From positions 619,070-683,069 of the forward strand of contig NZ_KE383844.1 of the NCBI RefSeq assembly GCF_000422465.1: a stretch of DNA of 64,000 nt, read 5' to 3'. The DNA comes from Paenibacillus harenae DSM 16969. Its GTDB lineage: Bacteria > Bacillota > Bacilli > Paenibacillales > Paenibacillaceae. Shown here piece by piece: positions 8,601 to 17,266 of the stretch. The position numbers and the translations under genes are program-made. The notes beneath the pieces were generated by a model, which was given only the letters and a program-made list of their open reading frames with translations, ran no database searches and had not been told where the DNA came from. Position 1 is the first letter of the stretch, and each line of letters begins with the position of its first letter.

Positions 8601-8648
8601 GACGCATCAGGCCGGAACACGAAACTCGTGTATCCGGCCTGATGCGTC
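8601..8648. terminator. Strong bidirectional terminator
   Basis: GACGCATCAGGCCGGA pairs with TCCGGCCTGATGCGTC, and the loop holds a further ACACGA/TCGTGT stem, giving an almost uninterrupted 22-bp hairpin. It sits between two convergent genes. Confidence 0.9.
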
Positions 8649-8653
8649 TTGGT

Positions 8654-9718
8654 TTACGACTGCACTTCCTCCGTATCCTCCAAGCCGGCGTCTTTCGCCT
8701 GGTCTTCCCGCTGCTGCACTTGGTCAAGCAGCTTATCCAGCCGCCGCAGATGATAGGCATACTCGAATAGGCCAGATGCGACAAATACAAGCCGCTTATG
8801 CCCATCCGGATCCTCCAGAATCGAGGCGGTCAGTTCCTCGATCAGCCGGTCCTCCCGCTCGTCCTCCGGCTCAATCTGCGCTTTTGGCTTCATTTTTCCA
8901 TCGGCCTTCAGCAAAATATTCTCGTGATACTTCGTCAAATCCTCAAGTCGGCGGTCAAAGCGCTGCGCCCATTCGCCCGCATTTGGCGAGGCAAAGTAAT
9001 GCTCCTCCACCAGATCCAGCAGGTCCGCCCCTTTCTGCAGCGTCTTGATCAGCTGCTTCGACAGGAGCAGCTGGCGGGCATGGCTCGTCTTCGCGCGGGC
9101 CAGCAACTTGCGCTCCTCCTCGAATACGGCATAGCTTTCCTCCAGCTTGCGAAGCGTGCCGTGAAGATGTTCCTTCTCCTTCCGGAACACCTGCTCCTTC
9201 ATCTCATTCGAGATCGCGGTCCGCAGCAGCAGCGAAAGCTGGCCGTACGCCCGTTGAACAAGCGCAGTGAATTGCCTGCGCGGCCGCGGCGGGAAGACAA
9301 GCACATTGACGGCGAACGATGCGCCGATCCCGGTTAACACCATTAAGAACCGCTCGACCGCCGAATCCCAGCCTTGCCCGTTCGCTTCCATAATGGCCAC
9401 AACCGTAACGAGAGTCAGGCTGATCGTACCCTCCATCCGCAGCCGGATACTGATGAGAATGACAACGATACAGACAAGCCCGACCGCTATCGGCGTATGT
9501 CCGAACAACCGGACGGCGGCAAGCGCGATTAGCGCGCCGAGCAGATTCGTTTGCACCTGATCCGTCACTCGTTGCCAGGAACGGTAGATCGACGGCTGTA
9601 TCGTGAAAATAGCCGCAACCGCCGCAATAAGCGGAGACGCGAAGCCGAATAGGCCGCTTAGATAGATCGCTAACGCGACCGCCATTCCCGTCTTTAATAC
9701 TCTTGCGCCAATCGTCAT
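8654..9718 (-). CDS. Aromatic acid exporter family (ArAE_1/FUSC-like) membrane protein
   Basis: 354 residues. The N-terminal half (about 1-150) has six hydrophobic helices beginning GARVLKTGMAVALAIYLSGL and IFTIQPSIYRSWQ, the ArAE_1 signature. The C-terminal half is a charged, largely helical cytoplasmic domain with coiled-coil character (ArAE_1_C). The family is named after an efflux pump for aromatic carboxylic acids; the substrate here is unknown. Its ATG overlaps the stop of the DNA-repair gene by four bases (ATGA), so the two are translationally coupled. Confidence 0.88.
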   Translation of the reverse strand: MTIGARVLKTGMAVALAIYLSGLFGFASPLIAAVAAIFTIQPSIYRSWQRVTDQVQTNLLGALIALAAVRLFGHTPIAVGLVCIVVILISIRLRMEGTISLTLVTVVAIMEANGQGWDSAVERFLMVLTGIGASFAVNVLVFPPRPRRQFTALVQRAYGQLSLLLRTAISNEMKEQVFRKEKEHLHGTLRKLEESYAVFEEERKLLARAKTSHARQLLLSKQLIKTLQKGADLLDLVEEHYFASPNAGEWAQRFDRRLEDLTKYHENILLKADGKMKPKAQIEPEDEREDRLIEELTASILEDPDGHKRLVFVASGLFEYAYHLRRLDKLLDQVQQREDQAKDAGLEDTEEVQS

Positions 9719-10839
9719 AGAGGAACAGCCTCCGTCAGCTGCAGCTCTGCGGAAGCCGCCTCCCTCCCGTTAACCCAGATCGATATCCGGTGAATGCCGG
9801 CATAATGCTTGCGCGTCGTTAAATCCGCGAAGCGGTGCACGCGCGAACCTTCCGGAGCGGCGCCCCCGGCAAATTCCCGGTCAGACAGCAGAAACCGTTT
9901 CAACGACGTTTTACCGCCGGATTTCACAAAATCAATGCCATACTCAATCCGCAGCTTCGCCCGCTCCCCCTCGCGCAGCCGTACGCGGTAATGAAGCGCA
10001 GCCTCGCCTCCGATCGGAACGCTCGTTGGCGTCACGCTAACTTCCGCTAACGAAACCAGCGGGTTTGCAGCGTCATCCTCTTCATGCTCCGTATATCCGA
10101 ACAATGCCATCACACGCGGATTGGCTTTCTTGATCAGCGTCCGGCAGCCGTGCCTGACGATCCAGTCCGTCTTATCGTCCTGCCCGATCCATGATGCGGC
10201 CAGCTCCGCGACGAGCTCCGGATGGTCCTTTGCGATATCATTCAAATTGTTCGCCACGCTCTTGCGCACATAGAGGGACGAATCGCGCTTCAGCTTGTCC
10301 AGTATCGGAAGGACGGGAGACGGGTCCCGTTTAAAAAGCGGCAAAGCCTGTGCCCAAGGCAGGCGCGGTCGGATGCCCTCGCTTGCCAGACGCCGCACAT
10401 GCTCGTTCGGATGCTCCGCCCAGGCCAGCATCTGCGCAACCATCCGGTCAGGATCGGCTAATATAAACGCCCGAACCGCAAATTCAGAGGTCGAGCGTTT
10501 CGTGAACCGCTCCAGCGCCGCTATCGATAGATCCCAATTTTCAGACGCCATGCCAAAAACCTCAACAAAGTCGGGAAAAAACAAATAAGGCAGCCCCGTA
10601 CATTTCTCATCGATGCGATATAACACAGCCAGCGCCTCTTCGTAGGCTTGAGGCAGGGCAGCGCCAAGCGCCGCCGTTATTTTACGCGTACGGGCTTTCA
10701 GCTCGAGCTGCTCCCAATCTCCGTCCCTCACGTTCCCGGCAAAGGCCGTCCCGTCGAATGGCGCCCAGTCCGATTTCACCAACCCGGCAAATCGTTCAAT
10801 AAATAATCCGTCATATATGGCCTTAAGCGGCTCCGCCAA
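9715..10839 (-). CDS. DNA alkylation repair protein (AlkC/AlkD HEAT-like family)
   Basis: About 374 residues. Residues 1-240 form HEAT-like helical repeats with the family features PRLPWAQALPLFKRDPSPVLPILDKLKRD and YVRKSVANNLNDIAKDHPELV. The C-terminal 110 residues are beta-rich (an Ig-like domain, as in AlkC proteins). Such enzymes excise alkylated bases from DNA. The start is taken as TTG 10839, which follows AGGAGGAGG by seven bases; an upstream ATG at 10866 would place that ribosome site inside the gene. It is the first gene of a two-gene operon with the ArAE protein. Confidence 0.88.
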   Translation of the reverse strand: MAEPLKAIYDGLFIERFAGLVKSDWAPFDGTAFAGNVRDGDWEQLELKARTRKITAALGAALPQAYEEALAVLYRIDEKCTGLPYLFFPDFVEVFGMASENWDLSIAALERFTKRSTSEFAVRAFILADPDRMVAQMLAWAEHPNEHVRRLASEGIRPRLPWAQALPLFKRDPSPVLPILDKLKRDSSLYVRKSVANNLNDIAKDHPELVAELAASWIGQDDKTDWIVRHGCRTLIKKANPRVMALFGYTEHEEDDAANPLVSLAEVSVTPTSVPIGGEAALHYRVRLREGERAKLRIEYGIDFVKSGGKTSLKRFLLSDREFAGGAAPEGSRVHRFADLTTRKHYAGIHRISIWVNGREAASAELQLTEAVPL

Positions 10840-10880
10840 CGCAAATCCTCCTCCTGCATTCCTCATTCTTATAATTTAAC

Positions 10881-10922
10881 AAAAATAGCCCGGAAACGCA
10901 CCTTCCGGAGCGCTCCTGGGCT
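10881..10922 (-). terminator. Terminator of spo0M
   Basis: On the minus strand AGCCCAGGA and TCCGGGCT pair across a GC-rich loop, then ATTTTTG follows. It lies 20 bases after the Spo0M stop. Confidence 0.7.
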
Positions 10923-10942
10923 GTCTTCAATACATTCGCCGC

Positions 10943-11710
10943 TTAGGCGTAACGGCCGATTACGTCTGAAAGCTGCTGGGCAATTGCGTTCGGACCTGCC
11001 GCAAGCTGCTCATTGGTAAAGCGGACGCGGACAAACGATTCGTCCATATCCATCGCTTCAGCGAAGAAGCTCGACAAGCCGCGCGCGCGGCGGTCGATCT
11101 GAAGCACCAGCTCGACTTCCCGGTCCGACGGGTAGAACATCAACTCGAGCTCATCCAGCCTGCCGCGGAATTGCGTTGTCGGCACGAACTCCAGCTCTTG
11201 CACGAACGGCATTCCCCGGCCGAGACGGGAGGAATACTCGCACTCCGCCTTGCGCAAGCGGAACCCTAATACGTTAACGGCTTCAAGCACGGTATTCATC
11301 GGTGCCGTCGGAACAACTTCAATGCGGTCATTGTCGCCCGGATCTACGCCGCCGCGTACGTCTAGCTCCGTCTTCACCCATACCGGCGCGCGTCCGATCG
11401 TAAGCGGCGTCTGATGAGGCAGCCGGAACGAGAACGGCACCTCGCGCTGCTCTCCCGCCTTAAGCGTGAACGGCGCGCTTACATGGAATCGGCCGACTTC
11501 TCCGCGCTGCGTATATTTATTGTCATTGCTTTCGCGTATATATTCTGTCATAACCGATAGCTGGATCGTTTCAATTTGCTGTTCTACGTTGCCGCCCTGT
11601 ATCCGTACCACTCCGCGGACCTCTTCGCCCGGTGAATAGCGCGGCTTCTCAAGCAGCGTATCAATCTTTGCAGAGCCAATTCCGATACTGGCCAAAAAAC
11701 GGTTAAACAT
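10943..11710 (-). CDS. spo0M: Sporulation-control protein Spo0M
   Basis: 255 residues with the arrestin-like two-sandwich fold of Spo0M: IDTLLEKPRYSPGEEVRGVVRIQGG, then PFSFRLPHQTPLTIGRAPVWVKTELDV in the middle, and a C-terminal domain ending in an amphipathic helix. Spo0M modulates sporulation and cell-division events in Bacillus. The start ATG 11710 follows GGAGG by eight bases; a GTG five codons earlier overlaps that site. Single gene, about 100 bases downstream of a sensor kinase on the same strand. Confidence 0.93.
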   Translation of the reverse strand: MFNRFLASIGIGSAKIDTLLEKPRYSPGEEVRGVVRIQGGNVEQQIETIQLSVMTEYIRESNDNKYTQRGEVGRFHVSAPFTLKAGEQREVPFSFRLPHQTPLTIGRAPVWVKTELDVRGGVDPGDNDRIEVVPTAPMNTVLEAVNVLGFRLRKAECEYSSRLGRGMPFVQELEFVPTTQFRGRLDELELMFYPSDREVELVLQIDRRARGLSSFFAEAMDMDESFVRVRFTNEQLAAGPNAIAQQLSDVIGRYA

Positions 11711-11811
11711 GTTTACGACCTCCACTCAATTGGTAGTTACCTTACTGCATAAGCATATTACGGCATCTTGAAAAATAGGTTTCAATTTGGGAACGCCGTT
11801 ATGACATGCCG

Positions 11812-13563
11812 TTATGTAGACTTGGAATGCTTCTTATAAGGCAATCGGATCCGGAAGATCGTTCCGACGCCCATTTCGCTCTCTACCGTAATTCGACCTT
11901 GATGGTTATCAATGATTTTGTAGGTAACCATCAATCCGAGGCCGGTTCCCTTATCCTTCGTCGTATAGAACGGCTGCCCAAGCGTGGACAGCTGCTCCTT
12001 TGAAATGCCGGATCCTTCATCCTGTATCCGGATGCCGATCGCTTCCGACTCATCCAAGGACATGTCGACCGCGACCACTCCCCCGTCCGGCATCGCTTCG
12101 ATCGCATTTTTAAGCACATTAATAAAGACCTGTTTCAATTGATTCTCTACGCCCATTACCCACAAAGGCTGATCGTCCGAACGGTAGTCAATGATGACAT
12201 TATGCAAATTAGCCTGCGTTTCAAGCAGCGTGAGCGTTTCAGCCATCATCTGCCGGACATCCCTGCACGAGAAATCGTATACCTGCGGCTTGGAGAGCAT
12301 CAGCAGCTCGCTAACGATGGATTCGATCCGGACAAGCTCCGATTTCATAATATCATAAAAATGGCCGTTGTCCGTTCTGCCCGAAGCGATAAGCTGCAAA
12401 AAGCCTTTTAACGAGGTGAGCGGATTACGGATTTCATGCGCGATGCCTGCCGCCAATTGCCCCGCCACATAGAGCTTCTCTGAATTAATTAACAGCTCTT
12501 CGTTCTTCTTCCGTTCCGAAATGTCGCGGATAATGAACTGCTCGATCTGCCTGCCCGAGAAGGTGGCGCTCGCTCTCACGATTTCCGTATACAGCGGCTT
12601 TCCTTTCATGGAATGCCACAGCAGCTCAATCGGCTTAACCTGTCCGCTAATATGTCCGGCCTTCAGCCAGGCGGCCATTTCCAGATGACAGCTCTCATCC
12701 AATCGCCGGTAGATACAAGTTCCAATGATGTCGCACTCGCTCAGCGCCTCGAACATCGTCAGTCCGGCGCGGTTGATAAACTCCCACTTGCCTTCGCTGA
12801 TTAAGGCGATCGTGTCCAAGGAGTTCTCAACCAGCAGCCTGTACCGCTCGTTAATCTGGCTGTACCGGTTCGCCGCGATCCAGGTCGTGAGACTAAAGCT
12901 GAGGATGATCAACGTGGAGACGCCTAGCATGAACGCCAGCAAAAACAAATAGTCATTCATTTGCTCCGTCGACAGGATGTCGGAATACTCCAGTGTCAAA
13001 GCATGCAGCCCCAGCTGGTGCATCAGCATATTGGACAAGCCGAGCGCAAGGCTGCCCTTTAGCTTATATTTAGCCGGTCTCTTCTTCTCCAGCCAGTAAA
13101 GAGCCAAATACGCCCCCGCGAAGCTGGCCATAAAAGAAAATCCGTACATCAGCCAGTTCATGTGAAACCGGATAACGGAATCGGAAAGCATCGACATATA
13201 GTGGAGCATCGTAGCGCCAATCGCCATCAGCGCGGCGCTGAACAGAAGTCTGCCTCCGGAAAGCTCCCTCTTGCGCAATACGAGCAAGGCCAAATAAATA
13301 ATGATGCCGCATACGATCAGAATGAGAAGAATATTCCAATCAATAATGATTCTATAGTCGGACGCCAGCAAGGATACGACATGCATCGTCCATATGCCAA
13401 GCCCGAATACGGCAGCCCCGCCCGTTGTCCAGTTCAAGCTGTCCGTGCGTTCTCTCGGCTGCGCTTGATCGACCATATTCAGCATCGTATAGGAAGCGAA
13501 GCACATGATGGTCAACGAAAGCGCCAAGTAATAGGGGTCTCCCTGAATGATAGGGTCGTTCAT
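11812..13563 (-). CDS. Membrane sensor histidine kinase with MHYT-like sensor and PAS domain
   Basis: 583 residues. Seven hydrophobic helices span about 10-230. Three helices carry degenerate MHYT-type motifs: M60-H61 (TMHVVSL), H121 (MLHYMSM) and M181-H182 (LMHQLGL). MHYT domains are proposed to bind copper or sense gases. A PAS domain (about 240-350) is followed by HisKA with the phospho-accepting H376 (AAGIAHEIRNPLTSL) and HATPase_c (NVLKNAIEAM, DEGSGI, GTGLGL). The layout resembles sporulation-type kinases. No response regulator is adjacent, so it may feed the Spo0 phosphorelay (inference). Confidence 0.88.
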   Translation of the reverse strand: MNDPIIQGDPYYLALSLTIMCFASYTMLNMVDQAQPRERTDSLNWTTGGAAVFGLGIWTMHVVSLLASDYRIIIDWNILLILIVCGIIIYLALLVLRKRELSGGRLLFSAALMAIGATMLHYMSMLSDSVIRFHMNWLMYGFSFMASFAGAYLALYWLEKKRPAKYKLKGSLALGLSNMLMHQLGLHALTLEYSDILSTEQMNDYLFLLAFMLGVSTLIILSFSLTTWIAANRYSQINERYRLLVENSLDTIALISEGKWEFINRAGLTMFEALSECDIIGTCIYRRLDESCHLEMAAWLKAGHISGQVKPIELLWHSMKGKPLYTEIVRASATFSGRQIEQFIIRDISERKKNEELLINSEKLYVAGQLAAGIAHEIRNPLTSLKGFLQLIASGRTDNGHFYDIMKSELVRIESIVSELLMLSKPQVYDFSCRDVRQMMAETLTLLETQANLHNVIIDYRSDDQPLWVMGVENQLKQVFINVLKNAIEAMPDGGVVAVDMSLDESEAIGIRIQDEGSGISKEQLSTLGQPFYTTKDKGTGLGLMVTYKIIDNHQGRITVESEMGVGTIFRIRLPYKKHSKST

Positions 13564-13768
13564 GGTACTCCTTCAATTTCAAAATATTTACTTGCTCAAT
13601 AGGAAATTCGACAATATCCAATAAAATCCTTTCTTACGTTCGTGGAAAATTGCATATTTTTGTCAGAAAATAAGATGAGAGTTTCTCAGCATCCCTTTTT
13701 CGGCTAAAATGGTAGAATGGACTCGGTAGATTCGGTCTATACTTGAGAGATAAGATAGGAGTGAAATG

Positions 13769-14230
13769 ATGAAAATCATAAAAGAGTTTAAAGAATTTGC
13801 CATGAAAGGCAATGTCATCGACCTCGCAGTCGGCGTTATTATCGGCGGCGCATTCGGGAAAATCGTAACCTCCCTCGTCAATGACATTATTATGCCGCCG
13901 GTCGGCGCTATATTGGGCTCTGTCAGTTTCAAGCATTTGAAGTTTTATCTCGTAGACACGGATACGATGACAGAGGAAGACTTAGCAAAGGCCCCTGCTA
14001 TCGCCTACGGCCAATTCATCAATGTTTTGCTGGACTTTTTGATCGTTGCATTCTGCATTTTTATGCTTATAAAAGTCATTAACGTTCTCCGCCGCAAAGA
14101 GAAGAAGGCGGAAGAGAAGCCGGCTGAACCGACGGAGAAGGAGTGCCCGTACTGCTTGTCCCAGGTGCCGATCAAGGCAACGCGCTGCAAGCACTGCACG
14201 TCCCAGCTGGAGGCTGCCCAGCATGGCTGA
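13769..14230 (+). CDS. mscL: Large-conductance mechanosensitive channel MscL with C-terminal zinc ribbon
   Basis: About 153 residues. Residues 1-105 are Msc[37 protein letters not shown] is TM1 with the pore glycines and [25 protein letters not shown] is TM2. The usual short C-terminal bundle is followed by a fused zinc ribbon, CPYC...KATRCKHC, which typical MscL lacks. MscL opens at high membrane tension to release solutes on osmotic downshock. The second ATG (13769) is seven bases after AGGAG and preferred over 13766. Its 3' end overlaps the NUDIX gene by eight bases. Confidence 0.95.
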   Translation: MKIIKEFKEFAMKGNVIDLAVGVIIGGAFGKIVTSLVNDIIMPPVGAILGSVSFKHLKFYLVDTDTMTEEDLAKAPAIAYGQFINVLLDFLIVAFCIFMLIKVINVLRRKEKKAEEKPAEPTEKECPYCLSQVPIKATRCKHCTSQLEAAQHG

Positions 14231-14858
14231 GGAGCTGTTCGATATTTATGACTGGCAATTGCGTCCGCTCGGAACCGCTACGCGCGCGGAGACCCATGCG
14301 CACGGGTATTGGCACCGCACCTTTCACTGCTGGCTGACCAGACGCGAAGAGAACCGCCGATTCGTGCGGTTTCAGCTTCGCCAGGCCGGCAAAGACACGA
14401 ATCCCGGCTGCTATGATATTACGGCTGCCGGCCATTTATCCGCCGGAGAGACGATTCGCGATGCCGTGCGGGAGCTCGAAGAGGAGCTTGGCGTAACGGC
14501 TGCGTTCGAGCAGCTCATTCCGCTGGGTCAGATTCGCGAGGAAGCAAGCGGCGAGGTGAACGGCGCGCTATTCATCGACCGGGAGGTCAGCGACGTCTTT
14601 GGCCTTGTCTGCGAGACGGCTTTGACGGAGCTGCGGCTCCAGCCGGAAGAAGTGGCCGGGATTTACGAGGCCGACCTGGATGAGCTAATTGCTTTGTTCG
14701 AGGGCTCGCTTGGCGAGGCTGCAGCGATTGGCGCCGAGCTTGACGGCAATACAGGCAGCCTGACGCCGGCGCGGCGGTCCGTGAAGGCAAGCCAATTCGT
14801 ACCGCGCGATGCGTCTTATTATGTGAGCGTGCTTCGGGCGCTGCGCGATTGTACGTAA
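14223..14858 (+). CDS. NUDIX hydrolase
   Basis: 211 residues. The NUDIX box is complete: G70, E76, R83-E84 and E87-E88 then G90 ([21 protein letters not shown]), the Mg2+-dependent diphosphate-hydrolysing helix. The N-terminus [21 protein letters not shown] is the entry region typical of the isopentenyl-diphosphate-isomerase-like NUDIX subgroup (YfcD type), but substrate prediction is unsafe. It overlaps mscL by eight bases and is probably cotranscribed. Confidence 0.9.
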   Translation: MAEELFDIYDWQLRPLGTATRAETHAHGYWHRTFHCWLTRREENRRFVRFQLRQAGKDTNPGCYDITAAGHLSAGETIRDAVRELEEELGVTAAFEQLIPLGQIREEASGEVNGALFIDREVSDVFGLVCETALTELRLQPEEVAGIYEADLDELIALFEGSLGEAAAIGAELDGNTGSLTPARRSVKASQFVPRDASYYVSVLRALRDCT

Positions 14859-15360
14859 CTTGAGCATCGCCTCCGCTCGAGCGGCCGCGAACCCCCCACG
14901 CTCTCTCCCAATTGCTGTACCACATGTCAATTAATCCATGGATATTATAGAACTCCGTATACCGTGGCGCCAGGTCGAAATCATCCAGCTCCGGCTGATT
15001 GTACAACTGGGCCGCCATTCCATGGAAGCAGCCGTGCAGCTCCATTTCGATAAAGCTTCCCAGTTCGTCAAGCGTCCGGAAGGACAGCGGGTTATACGTA
15101 ACCCTCTGTTCCGCGGCGGCTTTGTAGCAGGGCGTGCGGCGAAACGCCTCCGGCACCTGCGTCCAACCCGCAATCAGCCTCCGGTCATACCCCTGCCGGT
15201 CATACCAGCTGTACACACGATTAATGTAATCGCGATGAAACCGCAGAAATTTTTCTCCAAATCCCGGCGGAGGCACAGTCCCCGGGGTCACATGATTCGT
15301 ATGATGCCACACGCGGTGCTCATCTAACAGCGCTTGCGGAAAATTCGGTATTCGCGGCAT
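14587..15360 (-). CDS. Tyrosinase-like protein with run-on C-terminus
   Basis: The first about 160 residues resemble a di-copper tyrosinase fold: WHHTNH near the start, RFHRDYINRVYSWYDRQG like the CuA 'HRxYL' helix, then LHGCFHGM and YNIHGLIDMWYSNWERAW like the CuB H-x3-H and HxxIDxxWxxW segments. From about residue 165 the frame continues antisense through the NUDIX gene for 272 bases as an Arg/Ala/Pro-rich tail, which looks like non-selected sequence. The native stop was probably lost near 14870. The start ATG 15360 follows GGAGG by eight bases. The enzyme activity is unproven. Confidence 0.55.
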   Translation of the reverse strand: MPRIPNFPQALLDEHRVWHHTNHVTPGTVPPPGFGEKFLRFHRDYINRVYSWYDRQGYDRRLIAGWTQVPEAFRRTPCYKAAAEQRVTYNPLSFRTLDELGSFIEMELHGCFHGMAAQLYNQPELDDFDLAPRYTEFYNIHGLIDMWYSNWERAWGVRGRSSGGDAQVTYNRAAPEARSHNKTHRAVRIGLPSRTAAPASGCLYCRQARRQSLQPRQASPRTKQLAHPGRPRKSRPLLPAGAAAPSKPSRRQGQRRR

Positions 15361-15535
15361 CCCGTTTCCCTCCATGCTTGTTCGTTTTTTCCGGTATTCA
15401 CTCAGCTCAGCTTATAGTATGCGATGGCATGCGCCTGCGTGAGTATATGCCCATATCCATGTACCCGATGAGCATCGTCCGCATTCATCCTTCTCGTCAA
15501 ATATGTATCGGTCAGATAGCGCCAGTCTCCCAGAA

Positions 15536-15578
15536 ATTAAAAGAGCTGCCCGAAGAGTCTACAGACTCCCTGGACAGC
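15536..15578 (-). terminator. Terminator of the Cys-rich gene
   Basis: In the minus direction GCTGTCCAGGGAGTCT and AGACTCTTCGGGCAGC pair (two small mismatches), followed by TCTTTTAATTT. It is 17 bases after the stop at 15595. Confidence 0.7.
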
Positions 15579-15594
15579 GCCTATCTACTAAAAT

Positions 15595-16008
15595 CTAGAA
15601 CAAGGAATTATGGCGGCGGCATTGATCTTGCACACTTCTAACACAAATATCGAACGTAACCGTTACGTCGTTGTATCTGCCGAATTGACAGCAGATTCTA
15701 ACGCAATCCTTATCGCGCATTCTGAAGAAGCTTACTACGCGGCAGTCGCAATCCAGCAACCGCTGAATCGTTCTCGCGTCGTGGCAGCGAATGGCTTTCA
15801 CCAGCTTCTCTGCGACATTTTCGTTTCTCAGCTGATCAAAAATTTTGCTTAGCTCTTTGCCGGCTTCCTGCACTCCTTCAACAGCCGGATCCTGTTTTCT
15901 GCGACCTTCGCTCTTGCATCCGCAGCTAGAAGAAGATATGCGTACACGACGACGCGAAGATTTGCGAGTTTTTACGCTGCGAACTTTCACTTTTAATTTG
16001 GCGGACAT
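15595..16008 (-). CDS. Cysteine-rich basic protein, possible spore surface component
   Basis: 137 residues. The first 28 are strongly basic (KLKVKVRSVKTRKSSRRRVRI) followed by a SSSSCGC motif. The remaining part has seven more cysteines, clustered as DCDCRVV, DCVRICCQ and FDICVRSVQDQC, with an alternating pattern suggestive of a beta-rich, disulphide or metal-linked coat-type domain. I do not recognise the family. The ribosome site GGGGGG lies seven bases before ATG. Spore-coat assignment is an inference from composition. Confidence 0.6.
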   Translation of the reverse strand: MSAKLKVKVRSVKTRKSSRRRVRISSSSCGCKSEGRRKQDPAVEGVQEAGKELSKIFDQLRNENVAEKLVKAIRCHDARTIQRLLDCDCRVVSFFRMRDKDCVRICCQFGRYNDVTVTFDICVRSVQDQCRRHNSLF

Positions 16009-16203
16009 TTCTATCCCCCCTTCCCTCCTGAATATACTCTATTCTATGTTCTAGTAAGAGAATGGTATGGACGTATAGTCCCCGACAAATGTTGAAATCG
16101 GATTTTTCACATGGCGAGCCCTTTCGACAGAAGGTTGTCCATTTAGACAACAGCGGTCTACCGCGGCGCGTGGAATCATACATATGAATGGAAGGAATTG
16201 TCG

Positions 16204-17121
16204 ATGAAAGAGGTGAGCAGTCATTTGTTCGAACGAATAAATCGGCTTCAGGTAGAGCTGCCGCCATCCCCTTATGCGGATGCGAATGCCGCGGCGGCTG
16301 TTCAAGAGCTGCTTGGCGGTAAATTCGGTGAAATGTCTGCACTGAACAATTACATGTACCAGTCGTTTAATTTCAGGGAGAAAGAGCGGCTTAAGCCATT
16401 CTATGATCTGTTGGCCATCATAACGGCGGAGAAATTCGGTCACGCAGAGCTTGTAGCCGCGGCAATTAATAGGGTGCTTACCGGCACGACAAGCCCCGGC
16501 GACCCCAATTCGGCGCCGAAGAAGGAGGGCCTAAGTAAACGCAACAGCTATTTTTTCACCCGAACGGCGCAGGCCTCGATGCCCGGCGATTCCATGGGCC
16601 GTGCCTGGTCAGGTGACCATGTATGCAGCAGCGGCAATCTTGTGCTGGACCTGCTGCACAATTTCTATCAGGAATGCGGCGCTCGCACGCACAAAATGCG
16701 GGTCTATGAGATGACCGAGCATCCGACTGCGCGGGCATTGATCGGCTTCCTGCTCGTTCGAAGCGGCGTTCACGTGCTCGCCTGTGCGAAAGCGCTGGAA
16801 TTAGCGACAGGCGCCGACGTGAAAAGCCTGATTCCTATTCCCGACCTCAGCAACAACCGCTTCGAAACGGCACGGAAATATGAAGCGATGGGGCTGGGCA
16901 ATAAGCTGTACACGTTCAGCCCGAATGATTACAAGGATGTCGTGCTGATCTGGCATGGCCAGAATCCGCTCACCGGCGCGCAGCTCGAAGTCATTCAAGG
17001 AGCGCCGCAAGGAGCGCCGATGCCGGATCTGAGCGAGGTGCCCGAGGAGTTCGCGCCCGGCATCTCGCAGGAGAATTTCATGGGAATCGCGCAGCGGCTC
17101 CGGAAGAATGCCGGTCTATAG
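16204..17121 (+). CDS. Manganese catalase family protein
   Basis: About 305 residues in the ferritin-like di-manganese catalase family, which breaks down hydrogen peroxide. Ligand-type segments are visible: GEMSALNNYMYQSFNFRE (Glu), TAEKFGHAELV (E..H), DLLHNFYQECGARTHKMRVYEMTEHPTARALIGF (Glu) and LVRSGVHVLACAKALE (His). Bacillus YjqC is a comparable member. ATG 16204 is eight bases after AAGGA; the TTG at 16198 is too close. No PerR box was identified upstream. Confidence 0.92.
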   Translation: MKEVSSHLFERINRLQVELPPSPYADANAAAAVQELLGGKFGEMSALNNYMYQSFNFREKERLKPFYDLLAIITAEKFGHAELVAAAINRVLTGTTSPGDPNSAPKKEGLSKRNSYFFTRTAQASMPGDSMGRAWSGDHVCSSGNLVLDLLHNFYQECGARTHKMRVYEMTEHPTARALIGFLLVRSGVHVLACAKALELATGADVKSLIPIPDLSNNRFETARKYEAMGLGNKLYTFSPNDYKDVVLIWHGQNPLTGAQLEVIQGAPQGAPMPDLSEVPEEFAPGISQENFMGIAQRLRKNAGL

Positions 17122-17149
17122 CCCGAACGAGATCACGCAGCCTAACCAA

Positions 17150-17193
17150 GAAGACCTCCTTATTCGCCGGCAGCGGCTTGCTTGGAGGTCTTC
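17150..17193. terminator. Terminator after the Mn-catalase gene
   Basis: GAAGACCTCC and GGAGGTCTTC pair perfectly over a 24-base GC-rich loop. The T-run is weak (TTCCCCGTCT). Confidence 0.65.
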
Positions 17194-17266
17194 CCCGTCT
17201 CTTCATTTCTTCGCGTGCCCGCTGTGGTATACTTGGGCAATAACGAGAAAAATGAAGGTGATCACG

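Noticed and set aside
16051-16443. Minus-strand open frame of 130 codons
   Set aside because: It lies antisense to the start of the Mn-catalase gene and has no ribosome site.
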